This document shows positions 35,274-42,907 of a stretch of DNA of 64,000 bases, piece by piece. The DNA lies in the NCBI RefSeq assembly GCF_024435355.1, contig NZ_JAMJWG010000001.1:434001-498000 (forward strand). The letters are read 5' to 3'. The stretch comes from Streptomyces odontomachi. Lineage in GTDB: Bacteria > Actinomycetota > Actinomycetes > Streptomycetales > Streptomycetaceae. A program made the position numbers and the translations under genes. The notes below the pieces were generated by a model that was given only the letters and a program-made list of their open reading frames with translations, did not search any database and had not been told where the DNA came from. The stretch's first letter is position 1, and each line of letters opens with the position of its first letter.

Positions 35274-35283
35274 AGAACGATCT
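35274..35283. promoter_or_regulatory. AGAACGATCT site upstream of TetR gene
   Basis: It differs by one base from AGAACGTTCT at 31356 and 31406, and the flanking GTC is shared with the first of these. It lies 27 nt before the TetR start, suggesting autoregulation. Confidence 0.45.
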
Positions 35284-35356
35284 GTCTCGTCGGGGTTTCC
35301 TGTCGGCGACGGTTTATCTTCCGGCCCGCGGAGTCCGACGCCGGCGACGTCGCCGG

Positions 35357-36925
35357 TCATGTCGTCCCGCCTCCCTTGCCCGGCGTGCGTGTTGTCGGTG
35401 TGGCCTGGGCGGGAACGGACTCGCTGCGCACCAGATCGTCGAGTTCGGCGTCCAGCGGAGCCGCATCCCCGAGGGGCTGGTGTGCGGCGTGCGGGTTGCT
35501 TCCGCGGGCGGCCACGGCGATCCCCGCCAGGGCCATGGGGAGTGCGACGAACAGCGCAGCGGTGCGCATGCCTCCCGGTACCGAGAGGATCAGGGCGATC
35601 AGCGGCGGTCCGAAGGCGCCGCCGGATTTCCCGACCGCAGCCGCCCATCCGCCGGCGGTGCCCCGGATGGCCAGGGGGTAGATCTCGGCTGTGTAGGGGC
35701 CGATCAGCGCGATGACACCGGCGGTACCGGCGAACAGCAGCATCACGGTCGTCAGGAGGACGGCTCGGTCGCCGTCCATTCCGATGGCGGCCAGAACGAG
35801 GAGGGCCGCAACGGTGAGGGCCGCATAGACGACCATGGTGCCCCGGGCCGACCAGCGCATGTAGAGCCATGCGGCCACCGCGCAGGTGGGGATGGACAGC
35901 AACGACGAGATGAACAGCAGCGTGGCAGCAGGCATGCCGTGTACGCCGGAGGACTCGAGCTGGCTGGGCAGGAACGTGATGAAGCCCCAGTAGACGAGGC
36001 CCCAGGCCAGCGCGTAGGCGCTGACGACCAGCGTCTTGGCCGTCTGCGGGCGCTTGAACAGGGCGGCCGCCGGGACGTGTTCGGCCTGCGCCTTCCGGGC
36101 GGTGAAGGCGGCCGATTCCGGAATCCACCGGTTCAACGCGATCAGGGCCAGGACCAGCGGGAGCTGGGCGAACCACAACACGCGCCAGCCGGCCAGCGGG
36201 ATGAGGAGCACGGCAAGACCGGAGGCGGCCATGTAGCCGCCGGTGGTGGTGAGGCCGGCCTGGAGCACCATGATCGCCGCACGTCGGCCGGGTGGCAGGC
36301 TCTCGGTCATCAGGGCGTAGACGACGGGCAGCATGCCTCCGGCCGCCATGCCCATCAGGAAGCACATGATGAGGTTGCCGCCGAAGCTCGGCATGGCGCC
36401 GCACACCGTCGTACCGAGGAAGAGCAGCGACGCGATGAGGATGGTGGCCCTGCGGCCGATGCGGTCCGCCGCGCGTCCCCACACGAGTGAGCCGATCACG
36501 GTGCCCGTCAGGGCGCACGTGGGCATCCAGGAGATTTCGGCGGCGCTGAGCTGGTACTCGACACGCATTCCGGGGGTGATGAACGCCAGGGTGGCGGGCT
36601 TCATCTGGTCCACGAGCAGGGCGAAGGTCAGGATGGCGATGAGGCGGTGGCGGCTCGCCGTGGTGCTCGGTGCCGGGGCGGGCGAGGCCCTCGGACCTGC
36701 GCCCCGCGCCGGCATCACCGCGACGGCGGAGATCACCACGCCGACGACGATGGCGACCATGGCCACCCACATCGTCGGCGACATCGGCATCATGGACATG
36801 TCGAAATTCATGGGTGCGCAGTCGACGAACATCCGCAGGTGCTCGATGACGCCGGCACACGTCAGGATGACGCCGGTGGAGAACATCACGGGCCGGGGTA
36901 TGAGGGACGCTGCTCGCGTGGCCAA
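35357..36925 (-). CDS. AAHS-type MFS transporter with extra N-terminal helices
   Basis: A 522-residue transporter. Residues about 95-500 form a 12-helix MFS core with MKPATLAFITPGMR, the motif A loop LVWGRAADRIGRRATI and the late segment YTAEIYPLAIRGTAGG. This resembles aromatic-acid:H+ symporters. It is preceded by about two extra hydrophobic segments (residues 13-30 and 50-72) separated by a Met-rich MNFDMSMMPMSP stretch, and it has a hydrophilic C-terminal tail. TTG 36925 is chosen because CCAGGAG lies 6 nt upstream. The substrate is not determined; nearby TetR genes may regulate it. Confidence 0.83.
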   Translation of the reverse strand: MATRAASLIPRPVMFSTGVILTCAGVIEHLRMFVDCAPMNFDMSMMPMSPTMWVAMVAIVVGVVISAVAVMPARGAGPRASPAPAPSTTASRHRLIAILTFALLVDQMKPATLAFITPGMRVEYQLSAAEISWMPTCALTGTVIGSLVWGRAADRIGRRATILIASLLFLGTTVCGAMPSFGGNLIMCFLMGMAAGGMLPVVYALMTESLPPGRRAAIMVLQAGLTTTGGYMAASGLAVLLIPLAGWRVLWFAQLPLVLALIALNRWIPESAAFTARKAQAEHVPAAALFKRPQTAKTLVVSAYALAWGLVYWGFITFLPSQLESSGVHGMPAATLLFISSLLSIPTCAVAAWLYMRWSARGTMVVYAALTVAALLVLAAIGMDGDRAVLLTTVMLLFAGTAGVIALIGPYTAEIYPLAIRGTAGGWAAAVGKSGGAFGPPLIALILSVPGGMRTAALFVALPMALAGIAVAARGSNPHAAHQPLGDAAPLDAELDDLVRSESVPAQATPTTRTPGKGGGTT

Positions 36926-37592
36926 GATCAACTCCTGGTCGAGGTGCGTGTGGGGGAGCCTGGTGACGCGGGGGCGGTATCTCTGCGGACCTTCACACCG
37001 AGTGCTGCTGCGGGTCGCCTGCCAGGCCGGCCGGCGGCACGGCAACGATGCAGCGACACAACGGATCACCTGACGGCGCCCGCCCGGTGCCACGGCGCTC
37101 GAAGTCCTGTTTGCGTTGCGGTTCGGCCGGCCGAGGTCCTTTCCCGGCGTCACCGTGATCGGGGTGCCGCGTGCTCGGATCCACATCCACCTCCGCAGAC
37201 CCCCAGTCGCACGGTCGTCGCCGGGCGTTGCGCGCGCCGAGTCGTCGTTGAGGGCGGCCAGACCGGGTGGCTTTGCCGATTGCTGTGTGCCGCAGCCCTT
37301 TCGGCCGGTGTCCATGGATGCTGGCCGAGGCGAGTTACGCTGCGCTTACTCGAGGCGCAAGTGGGTGAACTGCTCTCCGACGGGGTCCGGCGGACGAAAC
37401 GGCCGCGCCGGCACGGAGGGCGGGTCGGTGGCGGCGACCGTGCTTCTCGAGCGGTGCCGGCGCCGGCACCCGGTCGGCCGTGACGTGGTGCGCCGTGCTC
37501 GGGCTTGTGGTTCGCGCTGTGCGCCCCAGCGGCCGTAGCCGCGTGCCGCCGTTCGTGATGCGTCGGGCGGCGATGCCCTGGTGGGCCGCAGA
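36926..37592. other. 667-nt region without a recognisable gene
   Basis: Frames on both strands are open, for instance 37116-37538 rightward, but they lack ribosome-binding sites and family motifs and have low-complexity Arg-rich translations. I see no convincing operator or repeat beyond short GC-rich palindromes. It separates the AAHS transporter from the TetR gene at the edge of the polyketide region. Confidence 0.4.
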
Positions 37593-38462
37593 TCAGTAGC
37601 TTGCGGCGCGCGGGGTGCCGGCGCGGAGCGCGGTGTCGCGGCTCACCCCGACGAGCCGGTCCCAGCTGTCGACCAGGCCGAGGCTGGCGAACGTTTCGCG
37701 CATCAGCGTGTTGAAGACCGCGTCGGAGCTGATGAGTTCTGCTTCGACCTGGCCGATGACCTCGACCATCAGGACCCCGCACAGCCTGGCCCAGGCCAGT
37801 TTGAACAGCCAGAGCGTGCCCAATCCGTCCGCGCCGAGCGCAGCGACGAACGGGTCGTCGCTCTTGCTGGCGCTCTGCTGGATCAGCGCGTGCAGACCCG
37901 GGTCCAGGTCGCCGGGTGTCGGCACGGCGATCAGGCCGCGGGAATGCAACTCGATGAACAGCCGCGCGAAGTACGTGGCGAACGGATTCGGAGGGTCGTC
38001 GTCGTCCACCCCGGAGGCGGCGAACGGATTCGTGGGGACGTCGTCGTCCACCCCGTGTAACAACCCCAACACCTTGCGACGAAGGCAGGAGGCGTCGGCG
38101 AGCCTCGGGTTGGCGAACGCCATCTGGAATTCGCTCCGGTTGGCCAGCGCCCAGCAGCGCAACACCGTGGCCGACGCGGCGAGCCTGGCCGCGGGGTCGT
38201 CGCACGGATAGCGGTCGCGGGCCTTCTCCATGGTGGCGACCACACCGGTACAGATGTCGCGTGCGACCAGGGCGTGCAACTGGTCGACGCTGTCGATGTA
38301 CCGGTACAGGGCCGGTGCCGTCATTCCCATCCGGGTGGCCACCGCACGCAATGACAGGGTGTCGCCTTGTCGCAGCAGCGCCCGGGACACCTCGACTATC
38401 TCGTCGTAGGTCTCCAGGCGCCGTCGTTCGCGGCGGCTCATCGCTGGTGACCGTTGCGCCAT
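37593..38462 (-). CDS. TetR-family regulator with internal tandem duplication
   Basis: A 289-residue regulator, longer than usual. The helix-turn-helix region (about 10-60) has RRLETYDEIVEVSRALL and MGMTAPALYRYIDSVDQL. The C-terminal domain resembles the TetR group with a WHG-like/DUF1956-type ligand domain. The middle carries a 14-residue duplication, GVDDDVPTNPFAAS then GVDDDDPPNPFATY, encoded by a 42-nt repeat period at 37978-38055. ATG 38462 has GGAGG 4 nt upstream. It lies just beyond the DUF1702 gene array and may be the outer regulator of that cluster. Confidence 0.87.
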   Translation of the reverse strand: MAQRSPAMSRRERRRLETYDEIVEVSRALLRQGDTLSLRAVATRMGMTAPALYRYIDSVDQLHALVARDICTGVVATMEKARDRYPCDDPAARLAASATVLRCWALANRSEFQMAFANPRLADASCLRRKVLGLLHGVDDDVPTNPFAASGVDDDDPPNPFATYFARLFIELHSRGLIAVPTPGDLDPGLHALIQQSASKSDDPFVAALGADGLGTLWLFKLAWARLCGVLMVEVIGQVEAELISSDAVFNTLMRETFASLGLVDSWDRLVGVSRDTALRAGTPRAASY

Positions 38463-38933
38463 AAAGCCTCCCCGGGCCAGTCCGCCGATGTGTCCAACCG
38501 GATTCGTCCGCGACCGCGGGGCTGTGCGCAACAGCCACGGCCGGATTACGGTGCTCCTGCCAGTTTATGGCGGCCAGTCATCGCGACCACGGGTCGAAGG
38601 GCCGACTTGGCGCCTTTTCGATCCTACGTCGTGTCGCCCGGCACCAGGTAGTTGCCGCTGGAGCGGGCGTGCGTGGTCGCGGCGCCGAAGAGGTCGTGCA
38701 GAGGCGAGGCGCCGGGCCGGCCGGAGACATGATCGGGTCGCCTCGCACGGTGCGGCCGCATGCGCAGGAGTGCCGGCACGATGTGCCGAAGAGGGTGGGC
38801 GCGGCGGCCAGGGGTGACGCGGTTCGGACTCGGGTCGGGAGCGGCGCCCACCTCTTTCGTCAGGGTGCGGTCGCCGAACGGGCCGTCGCGTCGTTCAGCC
38901 TCGGCGCCGGCACCGAGCAGCCACCGCGGCCCG
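38463..38933. other. 471-nt region between TetR gene and DUF1702 array
   Basis: The last DUF1702 gene ends at 38934. The stretch to the TetR start contains no frame with a credible start or homology. A somewhat AT-richer patch at 38560-38640 may be the TetR promoter. Confidence 0.4.
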
Positions 38934-39863
38934 TCACGCAGTGGCGGTCTTCGCCGCGAAATGATCGCGCCACGCCTGGATCGGCGTCGACGACGTCGAA
39001 CCGGCGACCTCACGCCGCCCTTCCCTGAGCACGCGCGCGGCGTCGCCACTGGAGATGCCGCCGAACACCTCGCAGGCCAGATCGGTGTGCGCGGCCTCGT
39101 TGCCCGCCAACTCCCGCGTCCAGGCGGCGGTGGCCGCGCCCCAGGCCAGCCGGTCCTGATACGCGCCGGCCACTTCGCACATCCGGTCGAGACCCGCGCG
39201 GTCGGTGCCGCCGCCGTAGGCGCAGGCCATGCCGACGCCGTTCCACAGGTCGCCGTGCCGGTCGGGCTGGAAGCCGGCGACGATGTCGGCGGCCCGGTCG
39301 ACCACGGCGCCGGTCGAGAACCAGATCGCGCGGCCCAGGCCCTGGTCGAACAGGGGCCTGCACTCGCTCGACAGGCGGGTCGGACGTGCCTTCCCGGCGA
39401 TGTAGCGGCGGTGTTTGAAGAAGCCCTCGTGGAAGCCGTACCCGTCCACGATCGCCCAGCCGAGCAGCGGATCCAGCCTGCCCAGGTACGACTCGGGCCG
39501 GCGCCGCAACCGGGCCAGCGCGAGACCGACACCGACGTAGGCGGTGTAGATGTGCGGGCCGCCGGGACCGTCGATGAAGGCGCCGAGCCGTTCCTTCCAG
39601 GGCGTCATCAGGTCCAACGCGCCCATACCCATGCCCGCGCCTTCGTAGGCGAACCCGCGGAACGCGGGGTCGACCGCCTTCAGCCGGTCGGCCAGCACGG
39701 GCACGGAGCTGTTCTCCAACGTGGCGTTGTAGCCCAGCGCCAGTGATTCGGCCACCGGGGCGAAGCGCTCCCAGGCCTCGGGAGCGAACCCGGGTCCGCT
39801 GAACACCTTGCGTGGTTCGGGGATACCGGCAAGCCGGCGACGGAGGCTGCCCAGTGCGGTCAT
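38934..39863 (-). CDS. DUF1702 protein, paralogue 4 (UnbL/E3-like)
   Basis: A 309-residue protein of the DUF1702 family, known from enediyne clusters as UnbL/E3-like but of unproven chemistry. Conserved blocks are FRGFAYEGAGMGMGALD, GPGGPHIYTAYVGVGLALAR, VDGYGFHEGFF, FDQGLGRAIWF, GDLWNGVGMACAYGGG and AAHTDLACEVFGG. The product looks soluble; no membrane segment is seen. Start 39863 overlaps the previous DUF1702 stop by ATGA, so it is translationally coupled. It is the last gene of a five-gene leftward operon. What it does in this cluster is unknown. Confidence 0.85.
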   Translation of the reverse strand: MTALGSLRRRLAGIPEPRKVFSGPGFAPEAWERFAPVAESLALGYNATLENSSVPVLADRLKAVDPAFRGFAYEGAGMGMGALDLMTPWKERLGAFIDGPGGPHIYTAYVGVGLALARLRRRPESYLGRLDPLLGWAIVDGYGFHEGFFKHRRYIAGKARPTRLSSECRPLFDQGLGRAIWFSTGAVVDRAADIVAGFQPDRHGDLWNGVGMACAYGGGTDRAGLDRMCEVAGAYQDRLAWGAATAAWTRELAGNEAAHTDLACEVFGGISSGDAARVLREGRREVAGSTSSTPIQAWRDHFAAKTATA

Positions 39864-40849
39864 CGATCGGTCCTCGCTGCTGTGGTCGGGTGTGGTCGGC
39901 GTGCGCTCCAGGCCGTTCGCACTCCTTGTCGCCACGCCTCGTAGCGTGGGGTGGTCGTATCCGGTGGCGCCGTGCGCTTTCGTTCGGCGGTGGCGATCCG
40001 TGCCACCGCCGCGCTGTCGGCCCCCCACGAGAGGGTGCAGGCCAGATCGGTGTAGGCCGCTGGGTGCCCCGTCAGATGCCGAAACTCCGCGGCGACGGCG
40101 ACCCCGACGGCGAACTGGTCGACGTCCGGACCGGCCGCGGTCACGAGACTGCGCATGGCCGGTTCGTCGAGCACGCCCGCGGCGTATGCGCAGGCCAGGC
40201 CGACGCCGCTCCACAGGTCGCCACGGCGCGCCGCCGGAAACGGTTCGATCGTTGCGGCGATCCGCTGCGTGTTCGCGGCGGTGGTGAACCAGAGGCTGCG
40301 TCCCAGCCCGCGATCGAACATCCGTGCGGCATAGCCGGTGATACGGCGTGGCCTGACCTGCTGGTGCAGGCTCTTCTCGGGGGTGAAGAAGCCGTGGTAG
40401 AAGCCGTATCCGTCGAGGATGAGCCACCGCTCGTCATCGTCGTGGCGCGCCATGACCCGTAGCGGGTCCACCGGCATCCGCGGCAGTGCGAGACCGGCAC
40501 CGATGTACAGCAGCGGCTTGTAGTCGCGTCCGGGACCGGCGAGGAACCCGGCAAGCCGCTTCTTGTGGGGCAGCAGGCAGTCCAGCAACGACAGCCCCAT
40601 GCCGGCACCTTCGTAGGCGACCCCGCGCACGTCGTCGTCGCTGGCGTCCAGCATCGGGACCAGCGTGGCGAACCGGGGATGGTCGACGGTCGTCCAGAAG
40701 CTGTCGACGAGGGTGTGCGCGACCGGTGCGAAGTCCTGCCACACGCGATCGATGTCGTCGTGGACACCGAACTGCCGAGCCGCGATCTTGGGGAACTCGT
40801 CGGCGGACAGCCGCAGCACCGGCTTGAGGAACGTGCTCAGGGTGATCAA
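39860..40849 (-). CDS. DUF1702 protein, paralogue 3 (UnbL/E3-like)
   Basis: A 329-residue DUF1702 paralogue. It retains the main blocks VRGVAYEGAGMGLSLLD, YKPLLYIGAGLALPR, LDGYGFYHGFF, FDRGLGRSLWF, GDLWSGVGLACAYAAG and AAYTDLACTLSWG. Compared with its sisters, DGYGFH reads DGYGFY and the ACEV segment is altered, so it is the most divergent copy. TTG 40849 is preferred because GAGGAG lies 7-8 nt upstream. A 130-nt gap separates it from paralogue 2, the only large gap in the operon. Confidence 0.83.
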   Translation of the reverse strand: MITLSTFLKPVLRLSADEFPKIAARQFGVHDDIDRVWQDFAPVAHTLVDSFWTTVDHPRFATLVPMLDASDDDVRGVAYEGAGMGLSLLDCLLPHKKRLAGFLAGPGRDYKPLLYIGAGLALPRMPVDPLRVMARHDDDERWLILDGYGFYHGFFTPEKSLHQQVRPRRITGYAARMFDRGLGRSLWFTTAANTQRIAATIEPFPAARRGDLWSGVGLACAYAAGVLDEPAMRSLVTAAGPDVDQFAVGVAVAAEFRHLTGHPAAYTDLACTLSWGADSAAVARIATAERKRTAPPDTTTPRYEAWRQGVRTAWSARRPHPTTAARTDR

Positions 40850-40979
40850 CGTTCGGCTCCTCACGCTGGTTCGGCGAGACGCAGGGCACCGGGTGGCGGC
40901 ACGGCGAGGGGACACGGCCTCGGCGCACGGACCTGCCGGCGCCGCCCCGCCCGCCGGCGGTGGCCGGATCGGTCCGAGG

Positions 40980-41951
40980 TCATTCGAACCGTCGGAGAAT
41001 GCGCTGCCGCCACAGGGCGTACGCCGGCACGTCCGGGTCGCTCGACAGACCCTCCTGGAGCGAGTCGACCACCTCGGCCGCCTCTGCCGACGGCATCCCG
41101 CACAGCACCTCGCTCGCGAAGTCGCTGTGTTCGGCGAGGTTGCCGACGCCGTGCCGGATGCTGGCCGACATGGCCGCGCCGACCGCGAGATGCGCCCGGC
41201 GCTCGCCCGCGACGTCCTTCAGGCGCTCGACGATCGGACGCTCGACGCCGCCGGTGTAGCCGCAGGCCAACCCCACTCCCTGCCACAGGTCGGCCTGTCG
41301 TGACTCGGGGAAGCTCGCGATCTGCGCTCCGACGCGCTCGACGTCGGCGCCCGAGGTGAACCAGATGCTGCGCCCCATCCCGTGGTCGAACACCCGCCGT
41401 CCGTAGCCGTGCAGACGCCCCGACACACGCTGTTCGACCACGGAGCTCCTGTGCCTGAAGAACCCTTCGTGGAAGCCGTAACCGTCCATGATCACCCACC
41501 CGAACAGCGGATCGTCCAGGCGCCTGCGGAACCGCTCCGGGTTCAACCGCATCCTGGCCAAACCCATGCCGGCGCCGAGGTAGATGCCGTAGACGTACGG
41601 GCGCCCCGGGCCCTTGGCGAAGGCCCGGGTGCGCCGCTTCGTCGGCATCAGGGTGTCCAGGGCGGCCAGGCCGATACCGGTGCCCTCGTAGGCGAAACCG
41701 GCCAGCTCCTTGTCGTAGGCCTCGAGTCTGGGCACCAGGGTCTCGAAGCGGGAGTCCAGGATGGTGGTCTGGGCGCATTCGGTGACGGTGAACACGACCT
41801 GCTTGAGCCGTGCGCTCGAGGCGTCGTCGCCGGCCAACGGCTTCAGCGACGCCGACGGTACGCCGAACCCCTTCCGCATGACGTTGCCGATGAACGTGCG
41901 CATCTTGCCCTCGCCCGCGCCGGCAGATGATGCGGGTGCTAGGTCGACCAT
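40980..41951 (-). CDS. DUF1702 protein, paralogue 2 (UnbL/E3-like)
   Basis: A 323-residue DUF1702 paralogue with LAGFAYEGTGIGLAALD, YVYGIYLGAGMGLARMR, MDGYGFHEGFF, FDHGMGRSIWFTSGAD, ADLWQGVGLACGYTGG and SDFASEVLCGM. ATG 41951 is chosen because AAGGGAG is immediately upstream and paralogue 1 ends 11 nt before. The residues before the first family block (about 1-45) are poorly conserved among the four copies. Mechanism unknown. Confidence 0.85.
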   Translation of the reverse strand: MVDLAPASSAGAGEGKMRTFIGNVMRKGFGVPSASLKPLAGDDASSARLKQVVFTVTECAQTTILDSRFETLVPRLEAYDKELAGFAYEGTGIGLAALDTLMPTKRRTRAFAKGPGRPYVYGIYLGAGMGLARMRLNPERFRRRLDDPLFGWVIMDGYGFHEGFFRHRSSVVEQRVSGRLHGYGRRVFDHGMGRSIWFTSGADVERVGAQIASFPESRQADLWQGVGLACGYTGGVERPIVERLKDVAGERRAHLAVGAAMSASIRHGVGNLAEHSDFASEVLCGMPSAEAAEVVDSLQEGLSSDPDVPAYALWRQRILRRFE

Positions 41952-41962
41952 TGGCTCCCTTT

Positions 41963-42907
41963 CTAGGTGGACGGACTCGAAGCGCTGAAGGCCTCGAACA
42001 GGTGGGTTTGCAGCAGCTCGTAGCCGGGCCGGTCCATGCGGGTGGGCAGGCTGGCGAACGCTTCCTCGACGATCTTCGAGGCGCCCAGGCTGTCGGTGCC
42101 GCACAGCACCTCGCACGCCAGGTCGGTGTCGGGCTGGGGGTTGCCGGCACGGTGGCGGCCCCGGGCCGCGAACGCCGCCCCGGTCGCCACGCGCGTCAGG
42201 TGCGGAGCGCAGACCTCCCGCAGGCACTCGATCTCCTGCCGCGAGACCCCGCCGACGTAAGAGCAGGCGATGCCGACGCCCAACCAGAGATCGGCGTGCC
42301 GGTCAGGCGCGAACGCGGCGATATGGGCAGCGATGCGGTCGATGTCGGCACCCGAGGAGAACCAGATGCTGCGGCCGACGCCCTGATCGAAGAACCGCCG
42401 CGCGTACGGCGAGAGGAACCCGGGGACGACCTGCCGATCGACGTACTTGGCACGGGCGAAGAATCCCTGGTGGAAGCCGTATCCGTCCATGACCAGCCAG
42501 CGCAGCACCGGGTCGTCGAGCCGGGCCAGAAACGGTTCGGGCCGTCGCCGCATCCGCGCCAGCGCCTCCCCGGCGCCGATGTGCACCATGTACGCGTGGG
42601 CGTCCCCGGGCCCGGCGAGGAACTCGCGGAACCGTGATCTCGTCGGCAGCACACAGTCAAGACCGGTCAGCCCCATCGCGACGCCTTCGTGGGCGTACCC
42701 GTTCAACGGCTCGGGGACCTGCTCGACGCGCGCCATGATGTCGGCCAGACCGCCGCCGTCGACCACGGCGTGGTAGCCGCCCACCGCCGCTCGGACACCC
42801 TCCTCGAGGTGTCGCCAGTTCGCCGAGTCACCGCCCTTGAACGCGAGGATCTGCTTCTCGGGAACACCCATCGCGGCGCGGCGCGCCCGCATCACCATGC
42901 CGGTCAT
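41963..42907 (-). CDS. DUF1702 protein, paralogue 1 (UnbL/E3-like)
   Basis: A 314-residue DUF1702 paralogue with LNGYAHEGVAMGLTGLD, AHAYMVHIGAGEALARMR, MDGYGFHQGFF, FDQGVGRSIWFSSGAD, ADLWLGVGIACSYVGG and TDLACEVLCG. It overlaps the FAD-dependent protein gene upstream by ATGA, tying the DUF1702 set to flavin chemistry. Of the four copies this one looks closest to my recollection of enediyne E3 proteins; that is an impression, not an alignment score. Confidence 0.86.
   Translation of the reverse strand: MTGMVMRARRAAMGVPEKQILAFKGGDSANWRHLEEGVRAAVGGYHAVVDGGGLADIMARVEQVPEPLNGYAHEGVAMGLTGLDCVLPTRSRFREFLAGPGDAHAYMVHIGAGEALARMRRRPEPFLARLDDPVLRWLVMDGYGFHQGFFARAKYVDRQVVPGFLSPYARRFFDQGVGRSIWFSSGADIDRIAAHIAAFAPDRHADLWLGVGIACSYVGGVSRQEIECLREVCAPHLTRVATGAAFAARGRHRAGNPQPDTDLACEVLCGTDSLGASKIVEEAFASLPTRMDRPGYELLQTHLFEAFSASSPST

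Noticed and set aside
36926..37592. An open frame at 37116-37538 as a hypothetical gene
   Set aside because: It has no Shine-Dalgarno, its composition is Arg/Cys-rich low complexity and no family resemblance is seen on either strand.
38934..42907. Assigning the cluster as an enediyne pathway because of the DUF1702 proteins
   Set aside because: The PKS has KS-AT-DH-KR-ACP order with a C-terminal ACP, not the enediyne PKSE order, and the companion E4/E5/E10 genes are absent from the window.
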